Assembly: GCF_017874615.1 (NCBI RefSeq)
Contig: NZ_JAGIKV010000010.1
Location: 174,280 to 238,279 of the forward strand
From: Paenibacillus xylanexedens
GTDB taxonomy: Bacteria > Bacillota > Bacilli > Paenibacillales > Paenibacillaceae
Reading direction: 5' to 3'
DNA: 64,000 nucleotides
Positions 8,094 to 15,696 of this stretch are shown here, in pieces. A program made the translations under genes and the position numbers. The notes beneath the pieces were generated by a model. The model did not search any database. It was not told where the DNA came from and was given only the letters and a program-made list of their open reading frames with translations. Position 1 is the first letter of the stretch, and the number at the start of each line of letters is the position of its first letter.

Positions 8094-9677
8094 CTAATTA
8101 TGCAACGAAGCTTTCTTGGGTCTAAAAATGATAAAACTGATCGCGGCCAAAATCCAGACTCCGATACCGCCATAGAGCATCACCAAACCAAAGCCGTGCA
8201 CAAGAGCTGCATGGGCGATTGCTCCGGCTGTATCCAGAGAGGTAATATTTAGTAAATCCAACTGGAGAGATGATGTGTTGCCGCCAGCTATTTTTTCCGC
8301 CAAAGACCTCAATTGCACTTCATCAATGGTCCCAGATAGCACATCCTTCAGATAAGACAAGATACCTTCCTGCAAAATATATCCCATCAATGCGATATTG
8401 ATAGCTAGGCTGATTAATCTGGCACTCGTGTCTATGCCGGAAGCCATGCCTGAACGAGTGCTCGGAACCGAGCCGGTGGTCGTGTTGGTTACAGGCGTGT
8501 TGGTTAAGCCAAGCCCTATACCAGCCAATAGGGAACCGGGGAGCATGGTCAACCAACTAGCATGATCGCTGCTGCTGCCTAATTTCATCCATAAGAAGCC
8601 GGTTCCGATAATAAACAGACCCATTGGGATGATTATGCGCGACTGATAGCGAAGCGAAAGACGCTCTGCTAGTGGAGGGATTACCAAGGTGGGCAGTGTA
8701 TAAGCCAAGAGAGACAACCCTGCTGGCACAATGCCGTAACCAAGACCACTCTGGAAATAAATCGGCAGATAGATCATGAACGGCCAGAAACTGAAATTCA
8801 TTCCGATGGAGCCTAAAAGAGCGCCAGAAAAATTTCGTATCCTGAATACGGAAAAATCGAACATCGGATGGGTGCTGAGTTTTTCTGCAAACCAAAAAAT
8901 AGTGAAGCATATTGCGGTTGCAACAAGGATACTGATGGCCGTCGCGCTGGTAAAGCCGAGTTCAGGCCCTTGCGTGATAAAGTATACTAGCCCAAAAACC
9001 GTCAACGATAGCGTGATGATGCCGATGATGTCCAGCTTTTTCGCCTGCGGATCTCTGGAATCCTCCACACCGGCTATAACCAAGATCAACGTGAGGATGG
9101 TCAGTGGGACGTGGACTAGGAAAACCCAATGCCAGTTCGAAAACGACACGATCATCCCCCCGATGATGGGTCCAAAACCAAGGCCGATGCCGAACACGAT
9201 ACCCCATACGCCAAAAGCTTTACTCCGTTCTTTTCCTTCCCGAAACTGTTGCGAAAGAATTGCTATCTGGCAGATGAGCATCGCGCCAGCACCCACGCCT
9301 TGAAGAAATCGGCTGACGATCAGAACTATCGTGCTTTGCGCCAAGCCACAAATCAAGGATGTAATACCGAACAAGATGAGACTGACAATAAAAATACGCT
9401 TCCTTCCATACCGGTCAGCCAGCGTTCCAACAGCCATCAGAACAGTTGTACTAGCAATGGTGTAGGCACTCATAATCCATTGCATATCCTTGAGATTTCC
9501 ATGCAATACCTTTTCCAGTGTTGGCAGTATCACTGGCACACTGGAAATTTCGAGTCCGAACATTAGCGTGGACAAACATATAGCAGCTAATGCGATTATA
9601 TTTTTGACCTTATCCATTCGTGCCTTAAAATCTTCTGTACCTACCTTATTGGAGTCGTATTTACTCAATGATGCCAT
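8094..9677 (-). CDS. MFS transporter, DHA2 (14-TM drug:proton antiporter) type
   Basis: A 527-residue permease. Motif A is GTLADRYGRKRIF after TM2, and motif C of antiporters is visible as GIGLGFGPIIGGMIV in TM5. The length and the count of roughly 14 hydrophobic segments place it in the DHA2 (EmrB/QacA) group, which expels hydrophobic or cationic compounds using the proton gradient. An unusual hydrophilic loop rich in Leu/Ser (about residues 430-470) precedes the last two segments. It is divergent from an Lrp-type regulator, which is the likely controller. The substrate cannot be told from sequence. Confidence 0.9.
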   Translation of the reverse strand: MASLSKYDSNKVGTEDFKARMDKVKNIIALAAICLSTLMFGLEISSVPVILPTLEKVLHGNLKDMQWIMSAYTIASTTVLMAVGTLADRYGRKRIFIVSLILFGITSLICGLAQSTIVLIVSRFLQGVGAGAMLICQIAILSQQFREGKERSKAFGVWGIVFGIGLGFGPIIGGMIVSFSNWHWVFLVHVPLTILTLILVIAGVEDSRDPQAKKLDIIGIITLSLTVFGLVYFITQGPELGFTSATAISILVATAICFTIFWFAEKLSTHPMFDFSVFRIRNFSGALLGSIGMNFSFWPFMIYLPIYFQSGLGYGIVPAGLSLLAYTLPTLVIPPLAERLSLRYQSRIIIPMGLFIIGTGFLWMKLGSSSDHASWLTMLPGSLLAGIGLGLTNTPVTNTTTGSVPSTRSGMASGIDTSARLISLAINIALMGYILQEGILSYLKDVLSGTIDEVQLRSLAEKIAGGNTSSLQLDLLNITSLDTAGAIAHAALVHGFGLVMLYGGIGVWILAAISFIIFRPKKASLHN

Positions 9678-9839
9678 CCTCTCTCTCCCTTTTCATATAT
9701 AATCATTTTATTGCTGTAGATTATTTTATAATTAAAGTCATTGATTTTACATGTCACATTCAAATGCATATAATGAAAATACAAATTAATTAAAGAAGTT
9801 TTGTACAAAACGCCTTAAATTCAAAGGAGGAAATTGAAA

Positions 9840-10277
9840 GTGGATCATGTAGACAAACAAATCCTCTTATATCTTCAAAATCAGGCAAGGATTTCAATGA
9901 CTGAGCTGGGTAAAAGCGTGGGGTTATCTCAACCTGCTGTAACGGAACGAGTTAAAAGAATGGAAGAAAGCGGAGTTATTCAGGAGTATCGCACCGTCAT
10001 CTCTCCTGAAAAAATCGGGAAGCATACGGCAGCCTATATGTTGTTTCGGACTAGAGACTGTCTGGCATTTCTTGATTTTGTCCATGCATCTCCCCATGTT
10101 GCCGAGTGTCACCGTATAAGCGGCGAACACAGTTACTTATTAAAGATTGTTACCGAATCCACACGAGCTCTCGAAGAGTTTAGTAATCAGTGTGACAAGT
10201 ACGGAACCTATACGAGCCTGATTGTCATGTCTTCACCGATCGATCACAGACTTCTCATTCATTCTCTCCCTAATTAA
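9840..10277 (+). CDS. Lrp/AsnC family transcriptional regulator
   Basis: A 145-residue protein. The N-terminal winged helix (QILLYLQNQARISMTELGK, then VGLSQPAVTERVKRMEESG) is followed by IQEYRTVISPEKIG and an AsnC/RAM ligand domain ending VMSSPIDHRLL. Start choice: AAAGGAGG ends at 9830, so GTG at 9840 (nine bases away) fits better than TTG at 9834. It is divergent from the MFS transporter, an arrangement common for local regulators of amino acid or drug exporters. Effector unknown. Confidence 0.92.
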   Translation: MDHVDKQILLYLQNQARISMTELGKSVGLSQPAVTERVKRMEESGVIQEYRTVISPEKIGKHTAAYMLFRTRDCLAFLDFVHASPHVAECHRISGEHSYLLKIVTESTRALEEFSNQCDKYGTYTSLIVMSSPIDHRLLIHSLPN

Positions 10278-10328
10278 CTCAGATAAAAGAAAAATATAGA
10301 TTCCCTCTCCTCTCATATACATATACAA

Positions 10329-10377
10329 AAAGGAATTTGCCTTCAGGCTAATGAATAGCCTTAGGGAAAATTCCTTT
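10329..10377 (+). terminator. Terminator-like hairpin after the Lrp gene
   Basis: AAAGGAATTTGCC pairs with GGAAAATTCCTTT across a loop that holds a second small hairpin (AGGCTA/TAGCCT). Only a short T-run follows, so efficiency is uncertain. Confidence 0.55.
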
Positions 10378-10419
10378 GGTGTGGGATCACTCATTCAACT
10401 TTCACAGATCGTAGAAAAT

Positions 10420-10509
10420 TTAATCATTATCCGAATCAATTTGGATGAGCTTGCGCGGTTCTTGTTCTTTTCCACCGTACCAGACCAAAACAGCGGCGAA
10501 CAAATTCAT
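10420..10509 (-). CDS. Possible 29-residue peptide
   Basis: ATG at 10509 opens a frame MNLFAAVLVWYGGKEQEPRK followed by LIQIDSDND and a stop: a hydrophobic N-terminal third and a charged tail, which looks coding. A GAGGTG sequence lies 13 bases upstream, rather far for a ribosome binding site, and a stop is in frame before it. It could be a membrane-associated small protein or the tail of a lost gene. I do not recognise it. Confidence 0.25.
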   Translation of the reverse strand: MNLFAAVLVWYGGKEQEPRKLIQIDSDND

Positions 10510-10571
10510 TGTACTTGGGCGTACACCTCAATGAATACCACGGACTAAGCCAAGGTTCGTTCAATGAGCCC

Positions 10572-10625
10572 CTCCATAACGAAAAAAAGCCATCACATGA
10601 GGTGATGACTTTTTTCGTTATGGAG
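10572..10625. terminator. Long, nearly perfect inverted repeat; terminator overlapping the tRNA 3' end
   Basis: CTCCATAACGAAAAAA at the left is repeated inversely as TTTTTTCGTTATGGAG at the right, enclosing CATCAC-ATGAG-GTGATG; only one bulge and one G-T pair interrupt about 24 bp. It works as a strong terminator on either strand. The right arm includes the last bases of the tRNA-Ala-like acceptor stem, so the left arm repeats that end in inverted form. Confidence 0.85.
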
Positions 10626-10693
10626 CCTAGGCGGATCGAACCCCTGACCGCATCGCTGCCAGCGATGCGCTCACCCATGAGCGCTAAGGCCCT
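10621..10693 (-). tRNA. tRNA-Ala(GGC)-like gene, atypical
   Basis: A 73-base minus-strand sequence folds as a cloverleaf with canonical spacing: acceptor AGGGCCT/AGGCTCC, D-arm GCGC...GAGC, anticodon stem CATCG/CGATG with loop CTGGCAG (anticodon GGC), T-loop TTCGATC and discriminator A. The alanine identity pair G3-U70 is present. Deviations: A1-C72 and G52-G62 mismatches, G12-A23 in the D stem, and U14, C15 and U21 where A14, a purine and A21 are expected. CCA is not encoded. It starts three bases after the sirB stop and is followed by a strong terminator. It may be a divergent working tRNA or a decaying copy. Confidence 0.55.
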
Positions 10694-10695
10694 TT

Positions 10696-11493
10696 TCAAG
10701 AAGAAGCTCCAACTTCGGCCTTATCTTCATTGCATCTTTCCAGCAAAATCTGGATCTGGCGCTCCATCCACTGCCCTAACAACGGATGTGGAAGAAACGT
10801 CTCACCGCTATACGCGTAATTCAATTCCTTAAGTCGGCTCGGAATCACCTTTCTCGTGAAATAACCGGCACTCAAAAACAGCGGCGCCACAATGACTCGG
10901 TTCCCCCGCTCTTCGCTCCAGTACTTCACTTTGTCGTACACGCTCTCCGGATTCAACAATGCATAATCCGTATGGGCTAAGCCACTAACTTCCTGCACAC
11001 GCTCTGCAAGGGAAGAAATTCCGGCTTCCCAACGCTCGCGAAAACCATCATGAATACTCCCATGGCCTACCAGCAGGATCGTTTCCTTCTCCGGTTGCTG
11101 CGACAGTAATCGGACTTTGTCCCACACCATCACGGCAATATCCGGATCGTTATCCACCGGATAACCGAAGTGAACCCGAGCCTTCACATCGAACGGTTCC
11201 AGATCCGTTTCGCGATCAGGTGTTTCCTTTGCACCAATGGCATATTCAATTTCATCCACATGTGTACTCCCGGACGAAACAAATAGAGGTACGACCAAAA
11301 TATCGGTTACGCCTTGTGCTTCCAGTCGGTCGATACCGTCCTGGATCAGGCGTCCTTCCACAAGTTCAAGAAAACCGGCTTCAACCGGTAATGGAATAGG
11401 CAGATTCAACCGGGAGATCGCGTCATCGACGGATTCCACCCAGGTCTGCTCCTGTGAACCGTGACTGATGATGAGTACGCCCGGCTTCTTCAT
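10696..11493 (-). CDS. sirB: Sirohydrochlorin chelatase (CbiX/SirB family)
   Basis: A 265-residue two-domain chelatase that inserts a divalent metal (Fe for siroheme, or Co/Ni in relatives) into sirohydrochlorin. Each half carries metal-binding histidines: SHGSQE near the N-terminus with SSGSTHVDE, and GHGSIHDGF in the second half with FLSAGYFTRKV. The length is that of the long SirB form rather than the short archaeal CbiXS. Other siroheme genes are not adjacent, so the metal is not certain. Its ATG begins one base after the yerC stop, so the two form an operon. The 3' end abuts the tRNA-Ala-like gene. Confidence 0.88.
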   Translation of the reverse strand: MKKPGVLIISHGSQEQTWVESVDDAISRLNLPIPLPVEAGFLELVEGRLIQDGIDRLEAQGVTDILVVPLFVSSGSTHVDEIEYAIGAKETPDRETDLEPFDVKARVHFGYPVDNDPDIAVMVWDKVRLLSQQPEKETILLVGHGSIHDGFRERWEAGISSLAERVQEVSGLAHTDYALLNPESVYDKVKYWSEERGNRVIVAPLFLSAGYFTRKVIPSRLKELNYAYSGETFLPHPLLGQWMERQIQILLERCNEDKAEVGASS

Positions 11494-11494
11494 G

Positions 11495-11785
11495 TTAGCG
11501 TCCCAGGCGTTCCAGCGTCATTTTATAACCATCATTGCCGTAATTCAGGCAGCGTTTCACACGTGAAATTGTAGCTGTACTCGCACCTGTCTCTGCTTCA
11601 ATCTGGTTATACGTATTGCCTTTACCCAACATACGAGCCACTTCCAGCCGCTGGGACATGGATTGGATCTCATTAACTGTGCAGAGGTCATCAAAGAAAA
11701 CATAACACTCTTCAATATCTTTTAACGTCAAAATAGCCTCGAATAGTTGTTCAATGCTTTTATCATTTAGCTTTTTCAGCTGCAT
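11495..11785 (-). CDS. yerC: YerC/YecD family TrpR-related DNA-binding protein
   Basis: A 96-residue protein of the TrpR-like superfamily: LKDIEECYVFFDDLCTVNEI, then QSMSQRLEVARMLGKGNTY and an HTH in QIEAETGASTATISRVKRC. This is the conserved YerC family of Firmicutes, proposed DNA-binding regulators of unknown target. It is the promoter-proximal gene of a two-gene unit with sirB. Length and sequence are typical. Confidence 0.93.
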   Translation of the reverse strand: MQLKKLNDKSIEQLFEAILTLKDIEECYVFFDDLCTVNEIQSMSQRLEVARMLGKGNTYNQIEAETGASTATISRVKRCLNYGNDGYKMTLERLGR

Positions 11786-12239
11786 TTCATCATCATCCCC
11801 TAGCGGTTACTGTGTACCTACATTGTACTCACCCTGAGTTGGTATTTCAAGCGTTACCGATTTCACGCACTACAGAATAAAAATACATGTTACCGCTTAC
11901 AAAAGGTACTATTGTCCTCCCCTCACGCACATCGGGCGAAATTTACGCGCTTTTTCCCAGTTTTCACCTGTATATATCCGATTACTTATGTAGGATTTCA
12001 ATCCTCCTAAATGTTACAATTTTGTGTCTAAACTGCATTTTACTCTTCGGGAACCTGCCATCATACATGCGCCCAAATCCGCAAATATCCCGTTTTCCGG
12101 GATACCCGCCTACGCCGTCTCTCCGCGAATGACATACAGTATAACAAAAGGGAGTTCCACAAGGGTCTATGATGTACATCTGTCATGCAACTCATGGAAC
12201 GCAATTCCGAAATCCAACATAGAAGGAACGTGATCGTTC
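11786..12239. other. Divergent intergenic region yerC / YqfQ-like gene
   Basis: 454 bases containing promoters for both flanking genes. Small palindromes are visible (AGGATT-TC-AATCCT at 11993-12006; TATCCCG/CGGGATA around 12087-12105) but none resembles a known operator or riboswitch. No open frame with a ribosome binding site was found; frames longer than 60 codons here have non-coding composition. Confidence 0.5.
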
Positions 12240-12875
12240 ATGCCACAGCATTATTATCACCGCCAGCCAGCACAAGGGCACCGTCCGTCTTCTCATGCTC
12301 ATCGGCAGGCACATACTTCTGCCTATATGCCGCCCGGTGTGGTTCCGCGGTCTTTGAATGAAACCCAGATCCAACCGATGTACCCTGGCGTAGAACCACA
12401 CTACCCGGGCTTTGGCGAAGTCGAAGCATCTGCAATCGTACCGTATGGGCAAGGTGTAGCTGGCGGGAACTTATATGGAGGTGCAGCTCAGGTTCTTCCC
12501 CCAGCTCCTGTACCGGCGCCTTCCACTGGCAGTTCCGGCTTTTCATTAGCCAACATCGGTGAGTTAAAAGGAATGATCGACCGCTTCGGCGGTATTGATG
12601 GGATCATGAGTGGAATAGGCAAAATGCAGAAGGTCGTTGGTGGTATCCAGCAGATGGCTCCGATGATGAAACTTGTTATGGGCATTCTGCCTTTTGGAAA
12701 AGGAAAATCAAATAACAGCGCAGCTGATGCAGACTATGAAGAATATACGCCGCGCCGGAAACGTAAAAACAAACGTCGGAACAAAACAACGAATGCTACA
12801 CGTCGCCGCAATACAACTCCAGTCCGCCGCAAATCCAATACCACGAAGCGCCGTCCCAAAAGTCGCAAAGGTTAA
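12240..12875 (+). CDS. YqfQ/VrrA-like protein with basic tail
   Basis: A 211-residue protein in three parts. Residues 1-100 are rich in His, Pro, Gly and Gln. The middle (about 105-155) is an amphipathic segment, GGIDGIMSGIGKMQKVVGGI then QQMAPMMKLVMGILPFGKG, resembling the conserved block of Bacillus YqfQ/VrrA proteins. The last 45 residues are very basic (KRKNKRRNK, RRKSNTTKRRPKSRKG), suggesting binding to nucleic acid or to an anionic polymer such as spore coat or wall. Function is unknown in the family. The ATG has GAAGGA 12-13 bases upstream and an in-frame stop before it. Confidence 0.7.
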   Translation: MPQHYYHRQPAQGHRPSSHAHRQAHTSAYMPPGVVPRSLNETQIQPMYPGVEPHYPGFGEVEASAIVPYGQGVAGGNLYGGAAQVLPPAPVPAPSTGSSGFSLANIGELKGMIDRFGGIDGIMSGIGKMQKVVGGIQQMAPMMKLVMGILPFGKGKSNNSAADADYEEYTPRRKRKNKRRNKTTNATRRRNTTPVRRKSNTTKRRPKSRKG

Positions 12876-12884
12876 AAAAAATCC

Positions 12885-12913
12885 AGGCATCCCCTTACAG
12901 AAGGCGGGTGCCT
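12885..12913 (-). terminator. Hairpin with terminator shape on the minus strand
   Basis: AGGCATCC pairs with GGGTGCCT; the A-run before it becomes a T-run on the minus strand. No minus-strand gene lies upstream of it nearby, so it may act as a 3' stabiliser or weak terminator for the YqfQ-like gene. Confidence 0.4.
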
Positions 12914-13009
12914 TAACACCGTTCATCCGTATACAAATAAATTTCAGGAACTTACGTTCTTATTTCTGTAATTTGAGGTATACTGGATAGTAACTAAAGG
13001 AGGCGGACC

Positions 13010-14098
13010 ATGGAACTTTTCAAAGACAAATACACTCCCGCATTAATCGAACGGACCGGCGAACAGTTGCGTCAATTCTACCCGAAGCTGGATACACAGC
13101 AATTTCATGAATTGGTTTTCGCTGAAGGCTGGGAACAGTTGGAATTCAAAGCGCGCATTCGCAGAATCACACTGGCTTTGACCCAGGTACTGCCGGACAA
13201 TTATGAGGAAGCATTACATATTATCGAACAAGCGGCACCAACGATGAGAGGTGTTGAATATCTGTTTGTGCCGGATTTTATCGAAGTGAACGGACTTGAC
13301 CCAGAGGATTACGAGTTATCCATGAAGTATCTGACCCTCTTCACACCTTATTCCAGCTCGGAGTTCGCGGTACGCCCGTTTATTGAACATTATCCAATCC
13401 AAACGATGAAACATATGATGGCCTGGGCAGAGAGCAACAAGGAGCATATTCGCAGACTTGCCAGTGAGGGCAGCCGGCCACGTTTGCCATGGGGTGCGAA
13501 ACTCCAGAACTTTATCACCGATCCAACACCTGTACTTCCGATTCTGCATGCATTGAAACAGGACGAGTCCCTCTATGTTCGCAAAAGCGTCGCCAATCAT
13601 CTGAATGACATCTCCAAGGACCACCCTGAACTGGTTATGGATCTGGCCACGACCTGGTACGGACAACATGTACACACAGACTGGATTGTTCGGCATGCCA
13701 GCAGATCATTACTGAAGAAAGGACATAGCAAAGCACTAAGTCTTTTTGGTTATAACGAGCAGGATTCAATTCACATTGAGCAGCTTCAGCTTGTCCAGGA
13801 TACGATTAGCATTGGTGAAGATCTTCATTTTTCATTTGATGTGGTCAATGAGAGTGGCGAGTCACAGATGCTGCGAATTGAATATGAGATGGGTTATATG
13901 AAGGCAAACGGCAAGCAGGCTCCCAAACGGTTCAAATGCTCCGATAAAATGTACCCGACAGGCAGAACCAAGGTAGCCACCAAACAATCGTTCAAAATCA
14001 TTACAACGAGAAAATACTATGCTGGACTACATACGCTAACGATTGTTGTGAATGGTAAAGAGGCAGCAACGACTTCTTTTGTCCTTGAAGTGGAATAA
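13010..14098 (+). CDS. alkC: DNA alkylation repair protein AlkC
   Basis: A 362-residue HEAT-like-repeat DNA glycosylase. Residues 1-240 are all helical (LTLALTQVLPDNYEEALHII, ALKQDESLYVRKSVANHL, DWIVRHASRSLLKKG) and include RLASEGSRPRLPWG, characteristic of AlkC. Residues from about 255 form a beta-rich Ig-like domain (LHFSFDVVNESGESQMLRIE, LHTLTIVVNGKEA). Published AlkC enzymes excise cationic lesions such as 3-methyladenine and 3-methylcytosine, and the Ig-like domain sets them apart from AlkD. Start: ATG preceded by AAAGGAGG with a seven-base spacer. It is monocistronic. Confidence 0.9.
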   Translation: MELFKDKYTPALIERTGEQLRQFYPKLDTQQFHELVFAEGWEQLEFKARIRRITLALTQVLPDNYEEALHIIEQAAPTMRGVEYLFVPDFIEVNGLDPEDYELSMKYLTLFTPYSSSEFAVRPFIEHYPIQTMKHMMAWAESNKEHIRRLASEGSRPRLPWGAKLQNFITDPTPVLPILHALKQDESLYVRKSVANHLNDISKDHPELVMDLATTWYGQHVHTDWIVRHASRSLLKKGHSKALSLFGYNEQDSIHIEQLQLVQDTISIGEDLHFSFDVVNESGESQMLRIEYEMGYMKANGKQAPKRFKCSDKMYPTGRTKVATKQSFKIITTRKYYAGLHTLTIVVNGKEAATTSFVLEVE

Positions 14099-14115
14099 CA
14101 GGAAATCGCCCTAAG

Positions 14116-14161
14116 TTATACACAGCTTATTGCAGCGGAATAGTTATTCACATGTGGATAC
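14116..14161. other. Cluster of three DnaA boxes after alkC
   Basis: Two exact matches to the DnaA box TTATNCACA occur on the plus strand (TTATACACA at 14116-14124; TTATTCACA at 14144-14152) and an inverted one-mismatch copy directly follows (TGTGGATAC at 14153-14161). DnaA binding is inferred from the motif. Confidence 0.55.
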
Positions 14162-14194
14162 ATTTTTTTTCAAAACTTCTAATAGAAGAATCAG

Positions 14195-14270
14195 AAAGGC
14201 CACCTGGCAAGCATCATCTCCCGACAGGTTATTCCATTCCTGCCTGAGATCCTTGTCCAGTGGCCCTTTT
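14195..14270 (+). terminator. Terminator with compound stem after alkC
   Basis: GGCCACCTGG pairs with CCAGTGGCC over a loop holding a further hairpin (GACAGG...), followed by CTTTT. Distance from the alkC stop is about 100 bases, with the DnaA boxes in between. Confidence 0.65.
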
Positions 14271-14387
14271 CATATGTAACAAAGGTTGCTTCAGCTACGC
14301 AATCTTCTTCTGATGATCTGCTCGCAATAGCGTGCGCTTATAACAGAAAGATGGAACTGCATACGGAGCAGTAAGGTATAACATTTT

Positions 14388-15347
14388 CTACTTAAACCAG
14401 CCCCTTTTTACAAACCAGGCCACCATGCTTCCACCAAGCACAAACATCAACAGCAACACAGCCCCATACCCAAACTTCCACTGAAGCTCAGGCATATAGG
14501 CAAAGTTCATGCCATAAATACCCGCGATCAGTGTGAGCGGCATAAATACAGTCGTAATCACCGTAAGTGTCTTCATGATCTGATTCATCCGGTTGGAGTT
14601 CAGGGAAATATAACTGTCGCGCAGGTCAGCGGTCATCTCCCGATCGGCTTCAATCATGTCCGTCAACTTCAATAAATGGTCATAGATATCGGTAAAATAA
14701 GCCGTATGTTCACCTGTTCGCTGTACATGCTGGGAATTGACCACCCGATAGAGCAGATCCCGCATCGGTACTACCGTTCGTCTGAGCTTCAGCAATCGAG
14801 TCCGCAGATCAAACACCTGGTTCATCAAGTCTTCAACCGATTCTTGTCCACCCCTGTTCTCCAGTTCAGCCAGTTCATCCTCAATCGCAAATAAAGACGG
14901 AAAATAATGATCGACCAGCTTGTCCATCACCGTATAAGCTGCAGCCACCGGACCTCGCGCCCAGATGGTTCGTTCATGTGCATGGTGCAACAAGCGTTCC
15001 CACGCTTCATCTACTTCCTCCAAAACTCCATGATGAAAAGACACTAGGAAGTTTGATCCGAGAAACAAGTCAACCTCCTCGGCTTCCAGTGTGGACGGGT
15101 TCAGTGCATGCAGTACAAGAAACTGCAGATTATCATAATAATCAAGTTTTGGCCGTTGCAACACATGCAGACAGTCCTCAATAGCTAAAGGGTGAAAATG
15201 AAAATATGTATCCAGCAAACGGCTTTCCTCTTCCGTCGGCTGGTTAAAATCGGCCCATACCCAGGCATAATCGTTCAGATCCAGCTGTGTAAGTGGTACG
15301 TTAACGGAGACTTGATGTTCTCGTGTAATGGCGAGTGTACGAATCAT
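14388..15347 (-). CDS. corA: CorA family divalent cation transporter
   Basis: A 319-residue CorA-type channel for Mg2+ (or Co2+/Ni2+). The signature YGMNF is in GIYGMNFAYMPEL near the C-terminus, between the two membrane segments (VITTVFMPLTLIAGI and GYGAVLLLMFVLGGSMVAWF). The long N-terminal cytoplasmic domain with its coiled helices (LMNQVFDLRTRLLKLRRTVV) is normal. It is a single gene flanked on both sides by DnaA-box-like clusters. Ion specificity cannot be read from sequence. Confidence 0.94.
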   Translation of the reverse strand: MIRTLAITREHQVSVNVPLTQLDLNDYAWVWADFNQPTEEESRLLDTYFHFHPLAIEDCLHVLQRPKLDYYDNLQFLVLHALNPSTLEAEEVDLFLGSNFLVSFHHGVLEEVDEAWERLLHHAHERTIWARGPVAAAYTVMDKLVDHYFPSLFAIEDELAELENRGGQESVEDLMNQVFDLRTRLLKLRRTVVPMRDLLYRVVNSQHVQRTGEHTAYFTDIYDHLLKLTDMIEADREMTADLRDSYISLNSNRMNQIMKTLTVITTVFMPLTLIAGIYGMNFAYMPELQWKFGYGAVLLLMFVLGGSMVAWFVKRGWFK

Positions 15348-15426
15348 AAATTAGACCACGTCCTTGTCCTGTATCTTTACGTCATTGTACAACTTTAACC
15401 ATAGGTACGTCTCCCACGTGTCCAAA

Positions 15427-15653
15427 ATATCCACAGACGCATTCAAACTCGACAACAAAAAAAGCCAACCCTGTTGGCTTCTCTCATTTCCCTATCCACA
15501 GTTCCCTGTATCCACAGGAATATCTTCTTTTGGTTTATCATTCCACGGATGGCTATCCACATATCCAGCCTGTCCACACGTTCATGCACAGGCGTCTCTT
15601 GATTTTTGTTGTATAATTGTCCACATATCCCGATATTCACACAGTTATGAACA
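15427..15653. other. Array of nine DnaA-box-like 9-mers, all in one direction
   Basis: Between corA and the phosphate transporter the plus strand repeats variants of TTATCCACA: ATATCCACA (15427), CTATCCACA (15492), GTATCCACA (15508), CTATCCACA (15553), CTGTCCACA (15570), TCATGCACA (15582), TTGTCCACA (15617), ATATTCACA (15633) and TTATGAACA (15645). Eight differ from TTATNCACA at one position and one at two. There is no open reading frame. The clustering resembles DnaA-binding clusters known in Bacillus. Confidence 0.6.
15456..15480 (-). terminator. Terminator of the Pit/DUF47 operon
   Basis: AAGCCAAC-CCT-GTTGGCTT hairpin with seven As on its left, a T-run on the minus strand. It lies about 215 bases beyond the Pit stop and inside the DnaA-box array. 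Confidence 0.75.
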
Positions 15654-15696
15654 GATCGTCTGGTAACCCCGAATTCGTTCGGGATAACTTCTCTTT

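Noticed and set aside
10436..10832. Open frames of 87 and 107 codons across the tRNA-Ala-like gene
   Set aside because: They read through a tRNA cloverleaf and a terminator and lack ribosome binding sites.
15427..15653. Chromosomal origin of replication
   Set aside because: dnaA, dnaN, rpmH or gyrase genes are absent and most boxes have a mismatch; a DnaA-binding cluster is the more modest reading.
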